DNA of 64,000 bases from Thauera propionica. Its GTDB lineage: Bacteria; Pseudomonadota; Gammaproteobacteria; Burkholderiales; Rhodocyclaceae. The translations under genes were made by a program, and so were the position numbers. Positions 19,610 through 28,810 of the stretch are shown here, piece by piece. The notes under the pieces are model-generated. The model ran no database searches. It was not told the DNA's origin and worked only from the letters and a program-made list of their open reading frames with translations. The DNA is taken from the NCBI RefSeq assembly GCF_002245655.1, contig NZ_NOIH01000007.1, positions 1 through 64,000 of the forward strand. Direction: 5' to 3'. The first letter of the stretch is position 1. Each line of letters opens with the position of its first letter.

Positions 19610-20109
19610 GGTCCCATTGTCCCGGCCAGCAGTTCCACGCGGCCATTGCGGTCGCCCAAGGTCGCCCGCCAGCCGCTGGCGTCGGTGAGCTCGAGACGAA
19701 AGGACGGCGAGTCCGGGCCAAGGATGAGCAGCGTCTCCGCCGTGCCGTTTCGCCCCTCGACCTCGAGTGCGGACCAGCGCAGCGCGTCGGGCAGCCGGCG
19801 TTCCGCCAGCACGCTGCTGTCGGACACCTGCTGCCAGCCTCCGGCGGTGTCGCGAGCGAGGAAGCGATAGCCCTGCGGTGTGCGCTCGAGTGCCAGCGGC
19901 TGGCCCCGCGTCCAGGCTCGTTCGGCGGCGAAGACCAGGCGGAGTCGCAGCGCCTCCACCGCGCGATCGCGATCGCGCGACTGCAGCGCGCCGATGCTCA
20001 TGTAGAGCCCTTGCGCCAGCATCGCCAGCAGGGTCAGCACGACCATCACCTCGATGAGCGTGAATCCGCGTTGCGTCCTCGTGCTCAGGCCCTGGATCAC
20101 AGGTTCCAC
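19606..20109 (-). CDS. gspH: Type II secretion minor pseudopilin GspH
   Basis: A 167-residue pseudopilin with a 15-residue leader ending TQRG, then FTLIEVMVVLTLLAMLA (glutamate at +5). The head domain shows the GspH pattern LRLRLVFAAERAWTRGQPLALE and a C-terminal beta region. It overlaps the end of gspG by 13 bases and the start of gspI by four. Confidence 0.9.
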   Translation of the reverse strand: MEPVIQGLSTRTQRGFTLIEVMVVLTLLAMLAQGLYMSIGALQSRDRDRAVEALRLRLVFAAERAWTRGQPLALERTPQGYRFLARDTAGGWQQVSDSSVLAERRLPDALRWSALEVEGRNGTAETLLILGPDSPSFRLELTDASGWRATLGDRNGRVELLAGTMGP

Positions 20110-20576
20110 GAGCCGATGTCGGCTTCGGCGCCTTCGCCACCGGGCTTGCCGTCGGCGCCGAAGCTGAAGACGTCGATTTCGCCCTTAACGCCAGGGTTCA
20201 GGTACTGGTAGGGCGCACCCCAGGGGTCGTTGGGCAGGCGCTCGAGATAGGCCTTCCAGTTTTCCGCCCGCGGCGGGGCGCTGGGCGGTTCGACCAGCGC
20301 CTGCAGGCCCTGCTCGGCCGTGGGGTAGCGACGGTTGTCCAGGCGGTAGAGCTTGAGCGACTGCATCAGCGTGGCGATGTCCTGCCTGGCAGCGACCGCG
20401 CGGGCCTCGTCGGGGCGGCTGAGCACCCGTGGCACCACCAGCGCGGCAAGCACGCCCAGGATGACGATCACCACCATCAGTTCGATCAGTGTGAATCCGC
20501 GGCTGCGGTGGGTGGCACCGGTTGATTGCACGGGACGGCGGAGGAATGGAAAGGCGTCGGCAGGCGGGCAGGTCAT
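20097..20576 (-). CDS. gspG: Type II secretion major pseudopilin GspG
   Basis: The main pseudopilus subunit (159 aa). A 27-residue leader, longer than average, ends SRG before FTLIELMVVIVILGVLAALV with glutamate at +5. The family hallmarks are strong: LYRLDNRRYPTAEQGLQALV, then LPNDPWGAPYQYLNPG and a calcium-loop-like ending FSFGADGKPGGEG then DIGSW. The start at 20576 lies eight bases after gspF. Confidence 0.95.
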   Translation of the reverse strand: MTCPPADAFPFLRRPVQSTGATHRSRGFTLIELMVVIVILGVLAALVVPRVLSRPDEARAVAARQDIATLMQSLKLYRLDNRRYPTAEQGLQALVEPPSAPPRAENWKAYLERLPNDPWGAPYQYLNPGVKGEIDVFSFGADGKPGGEGAEADIGSWNL

Positions 20577-20584
20577 GGCATCTC

Positions 20585-21784
20585 TCAGTTCATCAGGGTG
20601 TTCAGTTCGATGATCGGCTGCATCACCGCGAGCACGATCAGGAGCACCAGGCCGCCCATCAGCAGCAGCAGGGCCGGCTCGAGCAGGCTGGTGAGCGCCG
20701 TAATGCGGTTCTCGACGTCCTGTTGCTGCAGGCGGGCGGCCCGGTCGAGCATTTCGCCGAGGCGCCCTGTGGCCTCGCCGTTGGCGATCATGTGCAGCAA
20801 CAGCGGCGGGAACTGGCGTGCGGCGCCCAGCGCGCGCGCGAGCGACTGGCCTTCGCGCACCTGCTCCGTCGCGCCAGCAACCGCCTCCTGCAGCGGCATC
20901 AGGCTCAGCACCTTGCGGCCCGCATCCAGCGCCTGCAGCAACGCCACGCCGCTGCCGCAAAGGATGGCGAGCGTGCTCGCCAGGCGGGCCGCTTCGAGGT
21001 TGCGCAAGTGGCGCCCGAGCAGCGGCAGCGCCAGCAACCGCGCATGCCAGCGTCGCCGCAGGTCGGGTTGGCGCAATCCGGCCCGTGCGGCCAGCAGCAT
21101 CCCCAGCAGCATCGGCGGCAGCAACCAGCCCCAGTTGCGCAGCACGTCGCTGACCGCGATCAGGCCGCGCGTCAGCGGTGGCAGTGACTGGCTGCCCTGC
21201 TGGAAGACGGTGACCACTTGAGGTACCACGTAGGTCATCAGCCCGGTGACCACCAGCAATGCGACCGCCGCGACGATGGCAGGGTACAGCAGCGCCTGCA
21301 GCGTCTTCTGGCGGAGGCTGCCGCGCCGTTCGAGGTAGCCGCCGAGTTGCTCGAGCACGTCCGCCAGACGCCCGGATCGCTCGCCCGCCGCCACGGACGC
21401 GCGGTAGATCGGCGGAAACTGTGTGGCGAAGGCCTCGAGTGCAGCGCTCAATGCCATGCCGGACATTACCTCGGCGCGCACGCCTGCAAGCAGGCGTCCG
21501 ACATCCTGGTTCTCGGCCTGGTCGATCAGCGCCGTCAGCGACTGCTCCACAGTCAGGCCCGACGCCAGCAGCGTCGCCCACTGCCGCGTCAGCAGTGCCA
21601 ATGCGCCTTCGGCGATGCGCCGCCGGGTGCCACCTTCGCGATGCGCGCTGACCGCGCCGACGTCGAGCGGAAACAGCCCGCGCTCGCGCAACAGGGCGCG
21701 CGCGCTGCGATTGCTGTCGGCCTCGAGCACGCCCTGGATCTCGCGCCCTTGCAGGTCCACGGCCCGATAGTGGAAGGCGCTCAT
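20585..21784 (-). CDS. gspF: Type II secretion platform protein GspF
   Basis: Polytopic inner-membrane protein (399 aa) with two repeated T2SSF domains (about 68-190 and 270-392). Each has a helical cytoplasmic bundle, and transmembrane segments lie near 168-190, 220-240 and 370-395. Typical motifs include LTRQWATLLASGLTVEQSL, GERSGRLADVLEQL and the C-terminal LLLMGGLVLLIVLAVMQPI. It overlaps gspE by four bases. Confidence 0.94.
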   Translation of the reverse strand: MSAFHYRAVDLQGREIQGVLEADSNRSARALLRERGLFPLDVGAVSAHREGGTRRRIAEGALALLTRQWATLLASGLTVEQSLTALIDQAENQDVGRLLAGVRAEVMSGMALSAALEAFATQFPPIYRASVAAGERSGRLADVLEQLGGYLERRGSLRQKTLQALLYPAIVAAVALLVVTGLMTYVVPQVVTVFQQGSQSLPPLTRGLIAVSDVLRNWGWLLPPMLLGMLLAARAGLRQPDLRRRWHARLLALPLLGRHLRNLEAARLASTLAILCGSGVALLQALDAGRKVLSLMPLQEAVAGATEQVREGQSLARALGAARQFPPLLLHMIANGEATGRLGEMLDRAARLQQQDVENRITALTSLLEPALLLLMGGLVLLIVLAVMQPIIELNTLMN

Positions 21785-23256
21785 TCGCGCGTCACCCTCA
21801 ACAGTTCCTCGGGCGAGGTGCTGCCGTCCGCGATCAGGCGCAGACCGTCGTCGCGCAGGCCGCGGGCGCCGGCGGCACGCGCCGCGGCACGCAGCACCGC
21901 TTCGTCGGCGCGATCATGGATCAGTGCCGTCAGTGCGGCATCGACCGTGATCAGTTCGTGGATGCCGGTGCGGCCGGCGTAGCCGGTGTGGGCGCAGGCG
22001 GGGCAGTCGCCGGCGGCCCAGGCGCGCGCCGGCACGTCGGAGCCGAACAGCGCGCGTTCCTCGTCGCCGATCGCGTGCGGGCGGCGGCAGGCCCGGCATA
22101 GGCGCCGCAGCAGGCGCTGTGCCAGGACGCCGCGCAGGCTGGAGGCGAGCAGGAAGGGCTCGATACCCATGTCGACCAGTCGCGTAACGGCCGATGCGGC
22201 GTCGTTGGTGTGCAGCGTGGCCAGCACCAGGTGGCCGGTCAGGCTGGCCTGCACCGCGATCTGCGCGGTCTCGAGGTCGCGGATCTCGCCGATCATGATC
22301 ACGTCCGGGTCCTGGCGCAGGATTGCGCGCAGCGCACGGGCGAAATCGAGCTCGATACGCGGATTGACCTGGGTCTGGCCGATGCCGGGCAGGTCGAATT
22401 CGACCGGATCCTCGACGGTGACGATGTTCAGGCGGCGGGCGTCCATGCCCTGCAGTGCGGCGTACAGGGTGGTGCTCTTTCCCGACCCGGTGGGGCCGGT
22501 CACCAGAACAATGCCGTGCGGCTGGCGCAGCAATGCCTCGAAGCGCGCGCGCGTGTCCTCGGCCATGCCCAGCGACTCCAGCCCGAGACGCGCAGCGCCC
22601 TTGTCGAGCAGGCGCAGCACCAGACGCTCGCCATGCGCGGTGGGCAGCGTCGATACGCGCACATCCACCTGGCGGCCGGCCAGGCGCAGGCCGATGCGGC
22701 CGTCCTGCGGCAGGCGCTTCTCCGAGATGTCGAGGCTGGCCATGATCTTGATGCGCGACACCACCGCCGCGTGCAGCCCGCGGTGCGGTCGGGCGGCATC
22801 GTGCAGCACGCCGTCGCGCCGGAAGCGCACCACCGAGTCTCGTTCGTAGGGCTCGATGTGGACATCCGAGGCGCCGTCGCGCACCGCTTGAGTCAGTAGC
22901 GCGTTGATCATGCGGATGACCGGGGCCTCGTCCTGCGAGGCGAGCAGATCTTCGACCGCGGGCAGCTCGCTCATCAGGGCGCCCAGATCCAGTTCCTGAC
23001 CGATGTCGGCAACGAGTTCGGCAGTGCTGCCGTCCTGGCCGCCATAGTGCTCGGCGAGCTTCGAGTCGAAGCACTCCGCGTCGACGCGGGTCAGCTGCAG
23101 CGGGCGGGCCAGCATGCGGCGCACCTCTGCCAGCGCCGACAGGCTCGCGTCGGGCCGCAGCACCAGCTCGGCCGTGTCCTCGGCCGCGCGCGCGAGCAGC
23201 ACGCCATGCCGGCGTGCGAACGCATAGGGGATCGTCGGGTGCCCGGCTGCGCTCAT
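21781..23256 (-). CDS. gspE: Type II secretion ATPase GspE
   Basis: The hexameric motor ATPase of the system (491 aa). The N-terminal domain (about 1-95) docks GspL; the core has Walker A GPTGSGKS (254-261), the Asp box VEDPVEFDLPG, Walker B MIGEIRD (321-327) and the His box LATLHTNDA. A zinc-binding C-M domain is marked by C387, C390, C418 and C421. ATG at 23256 overlaps the gspD stop by four bases and is preferred to the start 21 codons upstream inside gspD. Confidence 0.95.
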   Translation of the reverse strand: MSAAGHPTIPYAFARRHGVLLARAAEDTAELVLRPDASLSALAEVRRMLARPLQLTRVDAECFDSKLAEHYGGQDGSTAELVADIGQELDLGALMSELPAVEDLLASQDEAPVIRMINALLTQAVRDGASDVHIEPYERDSVVRFRRDGVLHDAARPHRGLHAAVVSRIKIMASLDISEKRLPQDGRIGLRLAGRQVDVRVSTLPTAHGERLVLRLLDKGAARLGLESLGMAEDTRARFEALLRQPHGIVLVTGPTGSGKSTTLYAALQGMDARRLNIVTVEDPVEFDLPGIGQTQVNPRIELDFARALRAILRQDPDVIMIGEIRDLETAQIAVQASLTGHLVLATLHTNDAASAVTRLVDMGIEPFLLASSLRGVLAQRLLRRLCRACRRPHAIGDEERALFGSDVPARAWAAGDCPACAHTGYAGRTGIHELITVDAALTALIHDRADEAVLRAAARAAGARGLRDDGLRLIADGSTSPEELLRVTRE

Positions 23257-25481
23257 TGCCAACCGCGCTCCTCGAGCGGTGCCGGCGCCTGGTCGTCCGC
23301 CGGCGTGCCGGCCATCCATTCGGCCGGTAGTTCGCGCGTGCGTGGTACAGCTGGCGGCGAGGTCCCGAAGGCGGGCAGCTCCGCTGGCGTCCGCTCGCCG
23401 GGCAGCAGCGTGCCGGCGATGCGTTGCTGTTGGCCGACCACGTAGTCGTAGCGCGATGCCGTGAGCCCGGCGTAGCTGTCGGCGTCGCGCAGCACGACCG
23501 GGCGCAGGAAGATCACCAGGTTCGTCTTGGTGCGCTTGCGGCCGTTGTACTTGAACAGGTTGCCGGCCACCGGAATGTCTCCGAGCAGCGGCACCTTTTC
23601 CTCGTCGGCGCTGTAGCTGTCCTCGATCAGGCCGCCAAGCGCGATGATGGCGCCGTCGTCCACCAGCACGGTCGATTCGATCGAGCGCTTGTTGGTGATC
23701 GGCCCGTTGGCGCTGTCTACGCCGCCGACCACGCTCGAGGCCTCATGGTAGATCGCGAGCTTGACCACGCCGCCCTCGGAGACCTGCGGCCGAACGCGCA
23801 GCGTCAACCCGACGTCGCGGCGCTCGATGGTCTGGAATGGATTGACCGCACCGCCGCTGCCGCCGGTGTTTGTGAACTGGCCGGTGACGAAGGGCAGGTT
23901 GCGGCCGATGACGATCTTGGCTTCCTCGTTGTCGAGGGTGACGAGGTTGGGCGTGGACAGGATGTTCGTCTTGCTGTCGCTCTCGAGGAAGCGTGCGAGC
24001 ACCGCGAGGCTGGGCACGGTGCCGATGCCGGGCAGGGTCACCGAACCGGTGCCGATGCCGATGTTGATGCCGTTGCCCGGCAGGGTCGGCGTGCCGGCGG
24101 CGGCGTTGGTCACCAGGGTCTGAAGGTTGTTGCTGCCGCTGCCGAATCCGGTCAGGCCAATGATCGAGGTCGAACCGCGATTGCTCGCGGCGCCCCACTG
24201 CAGGCCCCAGTCGGCCGCACGTTCGGCGGTGATCTCGGCTACCAGTGCCTCGACGTAGACCTGGGCGCGGCGGCGATCGAGCTGCTCGATGACATTGCGC
24301 AGGTTGTTGTAGATGGCGTCCGGCGCCGTGATGATCAGTGCGTTGCTCGCCGCGTCGGCCTGGATCATGCTGCCGGCGGACAGGGCCGTGCCCGGCGGTG
24401 CGGCCGCGAAGGGGGCCGGTGCCGCAGCGGTGGGTGTCTCGCCGGTCGAATCACCCGAGCGGACCGGTGTGGCCGGGGGTGTCGCAGGTGCCGGAACGGC
24501 CATGGCGGCGAGGCCGTTGCCTGCCGCCGGCGCGCTGCCTTCGCTGGCCAGGATGGCACGCAGGGTTTCAGCAACGCGGGTGGCTTCGGCATTGCGCAGA
24601 TAGACCACGCGGATGTTGCCGCCCGCGCCGGGACGGTCGATCGACGCGACCACCTGGCGAACGGCCGCCAGCCGCGACGGGCTGCCTGCACGCACCAGCA
24701 GGCTGTTGCTGTGGGTCTCGGGTACGACGGTTACCTCCTGCAGCGGGTCGGCGGTGCCGCGCCCACCATTGCCCAGCAACCGCATCACGGTTTCGGCCAG
24801 GTCGCGCGCCGCGGCGTGCTGGAGGGGGATGACCAGCAGGTCGCCCTGCGGAACGTCGAGCGAACCGATGATCTGGGCGATGCGCGCCAGATTGTCGGCG
24901 TAGTCGGTCACTACCAGCGTGTTGGTCGCAGGCAGGGCAGATACGGCGTTGTTCGGACTCACCAGCGGCCGGATTGCGGCAACGAGCCCGGCGGCTGACT
25001 CGTGTCGAAGCGAGAACACCTGCGTAACGAGGCCGGTGCCGCGGGGCGTGATGCGACCGGTCGCCACTGGCACTCCGTGCAGCTTGGCATCGGCCTCGGG
25101 CACGACGCGTGTGATGCCGCCCGATTCGACAACGGTGTAGCCCTGCAGGCGCAGCGCGGACAGCAGGATGTCGTAGGTCAGGGTGCGTGGCACCGGTGTG
25201 TTGGTGACGATGTTCAGGCTGCCCTCGACGCGCGGGTCGATGATGAAGTTGCGCCCGGTGATCTGGCCGACAGCCTTGATGACCGAGGTGATCTCGGCAT
25301 TGGCGAAATTCAGTTCGACACGGTCGGGATCCACGTTCGCATGCGCGGGGCCGAGCACGAGCAGCGCTCCCGCCAGCAAGGCAAGCGGCAGCCATCGCCG
25401 TCGATGGCGTGCGGAGAAATGGGGGCATGGGGCCGGGTGATCGGCGGCGCTGCCAAACGGCAAACTGGGGCGGTGGGGCAT
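23253..25481 (-). CDS. gspD: Type II secretion outer-membrane secretin GspD
   Basis: The 742-residue secretin that forms the outer-membrane channel. A signal peptide (basic to about residue 30, then LPLALLAGALLVLGPAHA) is followed by N0 (about 50-125), N1-N3 repeats (about 125-410, with a Pro/Ala-rich insert near 305-350) and the secretin domain (about 415-690, with SKTNILSTPNLVTLDNEEAKI and VPLLGDIPVAGNLF). The tail to 742 is Pro-rich. It begins three bases after gspC. Confidence 0.95.
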   Translation of the reverse strand: MPHRPSLPFGSAADHPAPCPHFSARHRRRWLPLALLAGALLVLGPAHANVDPDRVELNFANAEITSVIKAVGQITGRNFIIDPRVEGSLNIVTNTPVPRTLTYDILLSALRLQGYTVVESGGITRVVPEADAKLHGVPVATGRITPRGTGLVTQVFSLRHESAAGLVAAIRPLVSPNNAVSALPATNTLVVTDYADNLARIAQIIGSLDVPQGDLLVIPLQHAAARDLAETVMRLLGNGGRGTADPLQEVTVVPETHSNSLLVRAGSPSRLAAVRQVVASIDRPGAGGNIRVVYLRNAEATRVAETLRAILASEGSAPAAGNGLAAMAVPAPATPPATPVRSGDSTGETPTAAAPAPFAAAPPGTALSAGSMIQADAASNALIITAPDAIYNNLRNVIEQLDRRRAQVYVEALVAEITAERAADWGLQWGAASNRGSTSIIGLTGFGSGSNNLQTLVTNAAAGTPTLPGNGINIGIGTGSVTLPGIGTVPSLAVLARFLESDSKTNILSTPNLVTLDNEEAKIVIGRNLPFVTGQFTNTGGSGGAVNPFQTIERRDVGLTLRVRPQVSEGGVVKLAIYHEASSVVGGVDSANGPITNKRSIESTVLVDDGAIIALGGLIEDSYSADEEKVPLLGDIPVAGNLFKYNGRKRTKTNLVIFLRPVVLRDADSYAGLTASRYDYVVGQQQRIAGTLLPGERTPAELPAFGTSPPAVPRTRELPAEWMAGTPADDQAPAPLEERGWQ

Positions 25482-25484
25482 CGG

Positions 25485-26012
25485 TCAGTCTTCTTCGGGT
25501 GGTTCCGGGGCGTCGGGGCGCGGGGACAGGCGGCGCTGGGCGCTGGTGTGCAGGGTCAGTTCCAGCCGCTGCGAGCCGGCGCCGAGTTCGACGCGGTCGG
25601 GCAGGATGCGCAGCAGTTGCCAGTCCCGTAACACCGTCTCGCCGATGCGGTGCGACACGCTCTGGCCGCCGTGCTCGAACAGAGCGAAACCCGTCCCGCC
25701 GGCGAACCCGGTGGCGACGCCGACGAGGGCGATGTCCGAAGGTTTGCCGGGGTGGTCGGCGTTGGTGTCCGCTTGGCTGTCCTGATTCGAGAACAGCTGG
25801 CTGTGAGCCACGGCCGTGGCCAGCGCGCGTGGGTCGACGATCTCGCCGGTCGCTGTCGGGTGCGCAGGCTCAGGCAATGGCGCCATCAGTAGCGGGGCGA
25901 GCAGTCCGGTGGCCGCAAGTGCCGCGATGGCAATCGCCCACGCCAGTCCGGTGATGACACTGGCGCGCACGTTGGAGGCGCTGGGCGGAGTGATGAAGCG
26001 GCGGAAGGACAT
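25485..26012 (-). CDS. gspC: Type II secretion protein GspC, short form
   Basis: Bitopic inner-membrane protein (175 aa) that links the platform to GspD. It has a transmembrane helix at about 22-46 and a periplasmic homology region at about 80-150 (IALVGVATGFAGGTGFALFEHGG, read in parts, then LLRILPDRVELGAGSQRLEL). The C-terminal PDZ or coiled-coil domain seen in many GspC proteins is missing, as in some short forms. The start at 26012 is chosen over 26201, whose extra 63 residues have no GspC character. It is the first gene of the operon. Confidence 0.82.
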   Translation of the reverse strand: MSFRRFITPPSASNVRASVITGLAWAIAIAALAATGLLAPLLMAPLPEPAHPTATGEIVDPRALATAVAHSQLFSNQDSQADTNADHPGKPSDIALVGVATGFAGGTGFALFEHGGQSVSHRIGETVLRDWQLLRILPDRVELGAGSQRLELTLHTSAQRRLSPRPDAPEPPEED

Positions 26013-26218
26013 GCTGGGCCGGCTGTCTGATGAAGCCCGCTTTTTACGACAGTAATGTGACGCTTTTTCGAAGCTGTCATGTTTCGTTCGGGTTACAGCT
26101 TGCGCGGCAGGGCGCCGGCCGCGTGTTCGTCCGCGCAGGTGCGGGCAGCGGCCCGAGCACGTACAATCGCGGCCTTCCTCGCCGATGACCAAACCGATCA
26201 CCGAACCGCCGCGGCCCG
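26013..26218. other. Divergent promoter region of gspC and the YoaA-like helicase
   Basis: These 206 bases separate the type II secretion operon from the helicase gene. The part nearest gspC is AT-rich and holds the Pho-box-like site described separately. A TACAAT -10-like hexamer for the plus-strand gene lies at 26162-26167 without a convincing -35. Confidence 0.5.
26046..26063 (-). promoter_or_regulatory. Candidate Pho box upstream of gspC
   Basis: On the minus strand this reads GCGTCACATTACTGTCGT. Against the enterobacterial consensus (two CTGTCAT-like repeats with four A/T-rich bases between) it matches 13 of 18 positions, with an all-A/T linker and a 6/7 second half. It ends 34 bases before the gspC start codon. 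A perfect CTGTCAT half-site occurs close by on the other strand at 26074-26080. Control by PhoB is an inference, supported by phoX lying in this operon. Confidence 0.4.
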
Positions 26219-28180
26219 ATGTCCGACCCCACCCCGATCTTCGCTGCCGACGGCCCGCTCGCCGCTGCCATCCCCGGTTTCCGCGCGCGTCCGCAGCAAA
26301 TCGAGATGGCGCAGAAGATCGCCGAGGCGATCAAGGCCAACCGCATCCTCGTGGCCGAGGCGGGCACCGGTACCGGCAAGACCTTTGCCTACCTGGTGCC
26401 GGCCCTGCTGGCGGGGGGCAAGGTCATCATCTCCACTGGCACCAAGACCCTGCAGGACCAGCTCTTCAACCGCGACCTGCCCACCGTGCGCGCCGCGTTG
26501 AAGGTGCCGGTGACGATCGCGCTGCTGAAGGGCCGTGCCAACTACGTCTGCCATTACCACCTCGAGCGTAACGCCCGCGACGGCCGCTTCCTCACCGCGC
26601 AGGACGCCGCCGACCTGCGCGCCATCACCCGTTTCGCCAAGCTCACGCAGACCGGCGATAAGGCCGAATGCACCGACGTGCGCGAGGACTCGATGGCCTG
26701 GATTGCCGCCACCTCGACGCGCGACAACTGCCTTGGCCAGGACTGCCCCTACAAGGAGGAGTGCTTCGTCATGCAGGCGCGGCGCAACGCGATGGAGGCG
26801 GACGTGGTGGTGGTCAACCATCACCTCTTCTTCGCCGACGTGATGCTGCGCGACGAGGGCATGGGCGAGCTGCTGCCGGCGTGCAACGCGGTGATCTTCG
26901 ACGAGGCCCACCAGCTGCCCGAGACCGCGAGCCTGTTCTTCGGTGACAGCGTGTCCACCGCGCAGGTGCTGGAGCTGGCGCGCGACACCCGCTCCGAGAC
27001 GGTGTCGGCGGCGCGCGACTGCGTGCCGATGATCGACCAGACGCGCAACCTGGAAAAGGCCGCGCGCGACCTGCGCCTCGTGTTCGGGACCGAGAGCGCG
27101 CGGCTGTCGGCCGCGCAGGCTTCCGAGCGCGAGAACTTCGACGCCCAGGTCGAGGCACTGGAAAAGACGCTGGGCGAATTCCACGCCGTGCTGGACACCC
27201 AGGCCGAGCGCTCCGAAGGACTCGCCAATTGCCTGCGCCGCACGGAGGAGATGGCCGAGCGCCTTGCCCGCTGGCGCAATCCGGCCGAAACCGATCTGAT
27301 CCGCTGGGTCGAGGTATTCACCCAGTCGCTGGCGCTCAACGCCACGCCCTTGCATGTGTCGGACGTGTTCAAGCGCCAGCTGGAAGGGCATCCGCGTGCC
27401 TGGGTGTTCACCTCGGCGACGCTGGCGGTGGGCAAGGCCGACTTCGGCCACTACTGCCGCGAGCTCGGCCTGGCGTGGATGGATCCGCCGCCGATGACGG
27501 CCGTGTGGGGCAGCCCCTTCGACTATGCCGAGCAGGCGCTGCTGTATGCGCCGGCCGGCATGCCCGACCCGAACGCGCCCGACTACACCGAGCGCGTCGC
27601 TCGGGTGGCGTTGCCGCTGATCCGCGCCGCCCGGGGCCGCGCCTTCGTGCTGTGCACTTCGCTGCGGGCGATGCGTCGCATCCATGAGCTGATCGTCGAC
27701 GGCCTGCAGCAGAGCGGCGACGAACTGCCGGTGCTGCTGCAGGGCGAAGGCTCGCGCACCGAGCTGCTCGAACGCTTCCGCCGCCTGGGCAATGCGGTGC
27801 TGGTCGCCAGCCAGAGTTTCTGGGAAGGGGTGGACGTGCCGGGCGACGCGCTGTCGCTCGTTGTCATCGACAAGCTTCCCTTCGCGCCGCCCGACGACCC
27901 GGTGCTGGCCGCACGCGTTGAGCACATGCAGAAGCAGGGGCTCAGCCCCTTCGTCCACCACCAGTTGCCGCGCACCGTCATCAACATGAAGCAGGGCGCC
28001 GGCCGGCTGATCCGCACCGAGCGCGACCGCGGCGTGCTGTGCATCTGCGACCCGCGCATGATCGAGAAGTCCTACGGCAAGGTCGTGTGGCGCAGCCTGC
28101 CGCCGATGCGGCGCACCCGCGCCGAGGACGATGCCGTGGCCTTCCTGCAGACCCTGCCGCCGCCGCGGCGCGGCGACTGA
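26219..28180 (+). CDS. yoaA: ATP-dependent Fe-S helicase, YoaA/DinG family
   Basis: An XPD-like superfamily 2 helicase (653 aa) probably acting in DNA repair or replication restart. Walker A is AEAGTGTGKT (46-55) and the DEAH box is at 228-231. Four cysteines, C111, C171, C176 and C182, lie between the Walker motifs where XPD-type helicases bind a [4Fe-4S] cluster. C-terminal motifs include ASQSFWEGVDVPGDAL and KQGAGRLIRTERDRGV. Length and cysteine spacing fit YoaA better than DinG, but without a search the choice between them is not certain. It ends ten bases from the convergent DUF3429 gene. Confidence 0.87.
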   Translation: MSDPTPIFAADGPLAAAIPGFRARPQQIEMAQKIAEAIKANRILVAEAGTGTGKTFAYLVPALLAGGKVIISTGTKTLQDQLFNRDLPTVRAALKVPVTIALLKGRANYVCHYHLERNARDGRFLTAQDAADLRAITRFAKLTQTGDKAECTDVREDSMAWIAATSTRDNCLGQDCPYKEECFVMQARRNAMEADVVVVNHHLFFADVMLRDEGMGELLPACNAVIFDEAHQLPETASLFFGDSVSTAQVLELARDTRSETVSAARDCVPMIDQTRNLEKAARDLRLVFGTESARLSAAQASERENFDAQVEALEKTLGEFHAVLDTQAERSEGLANCLRRTEEMAERLARWRNPAETDLIRWVEVFTQSLALNATPLHVSDVFKRQLEGHPRAWVFTSATLAVGKADFGHYCRELGLAWMDPPPMTAVWGSPFDYAEQALLYAPAGMPDPNAPDYTERVARVALPLIRAARGRAFVLCTSLRAMRRIHELIVDGLQQSGDELPVLLQGEGSRTELLERFRRLGNAVLVASQSFWEGVDVPGDALSLVVIDKLPFAPPDDPVLAARVEHMQKQGLSPFVHHQLPRTVINMKQGAGRLIRTERDRGVLCICDPRMIEKSYGKVVWRSLPPMRRTRAEDDAVAFLQTLPPPRRGD

Positions 28181-28190
28181 GCGTCCCGGC

Positions 28191-28649
28191 TCAGCCGAGC
28201 GGCACGAAGGCGCCGAGGATCAGGCTGAGGGAGGCGACCGTCGTCAACCTTAGACGCAGGGGCAAATACCACGCCGGAAAGGCCATGTGCCGGGCGAGCC
28301 GGCGGTCCAGCAGATAGTGCGCCACGAAGCCGAACACCAGCAGCGCGGCGGCCCCTGCGGGGGCGAGCAGCAGCGCCGGCCAGGCGATCAGGGCGGGCAC
28401 GACGCTCCACACGAGGCAGCGCACGCGCCGGCCCTCTTTCAGCCCCGGTGCGCTCATCGCGAAACCCCAGTGCAGCGCACCGACGAAGCTCAGGATGATC
28501 GCTCCGTAGCCATACAGCGCATCGCTCCAGGTCCAGCCGTGGTGATGATCGAGCAGGCTCGCTGGGGCGAGCACGATGAATGGGATCAGGCCACCGTAGC
28601 CCAGCCAGGCTGCGGCGCGACGGACGGGGTCGTGGGAAGGCGAGTTCAT
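28191..28649 (-). CDS. DUF3429 family membrane protein
   Basis: A 152-residue integral membrane protein with about five hydrophobic segments (near 16-32, 44-62, 80-100, 101-115 and 132-150). The signatures WLGYGGLIPF, YGAIILSFVGALHWGFAM and a central SVVPALIAWPALLL match DUF3429 as I know it. No biochemical role is established. It is divergent from the FAD oxidoreductase and the photolyase genes, and the shared promoter contains a palindrome, so it may belong to the same light or DNA-damage response. Confidence 0.75.
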   Translation of the reverse strand: MNSPSHDPVRRAAAWLGYGGLIPFIVLAPASLLDHHHGWTWSDALYGYGAIILSFVGALHWGFAMSAPGLKEGRRVRCLVWSVVPALIAWPALLLAPAGAAALLVFGFVAHYLLDRRLARHMAFPAWYLPLRLRLTTVASLSLILGAFVPLG

Positions 28650-28718
28650 GGGTGCAAAGGTGTTTGGAGAAGGGGACGGGAGTTCGTTTCTCTCGGAATG
28701 CTAGGCAGGGTATCTGTA

Positions 28719-28733
28719 TTTGTCCAGGACAAA
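28719..28733. promoter_or_regulatory. 15-base palindrome in the promoter of the photolyase cluster
   Basis: TTTGTCCAGGACAAA is a perfect inverted repeat (seven-base arms around one A). Its left arm contains a -35-like TTGTCC, with a -10-like TATTCT at 28741-28746 (15-base spacing). It lies between the divergent DUF3429 and FAD-oxidoreductase genes. A dimeric regulator, possibly of the light-responsive MerR/LitR kind that controls such clusters elsewhere, could bind here; no such regulator is encoded in the window. Confidence 0.6.
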
Positions 28734-28810
28734 CATGGTGTATTCTTGCGCTGGCCGGCGGTTCGCGCCGGTACCAGCTTCCGTGCCCGACTTTCCCCCG
28801 ACACACATTC

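Noticed and set aside
26013-26201. N-terminal extension of GspC from an ATG at 26201
   Set aside because: The extra 63 residues are Arg/Cys-rich with no GspC character and would cover the candidate promoter; ATG 26012 gives the normal short N-terminus before the membrane helix.
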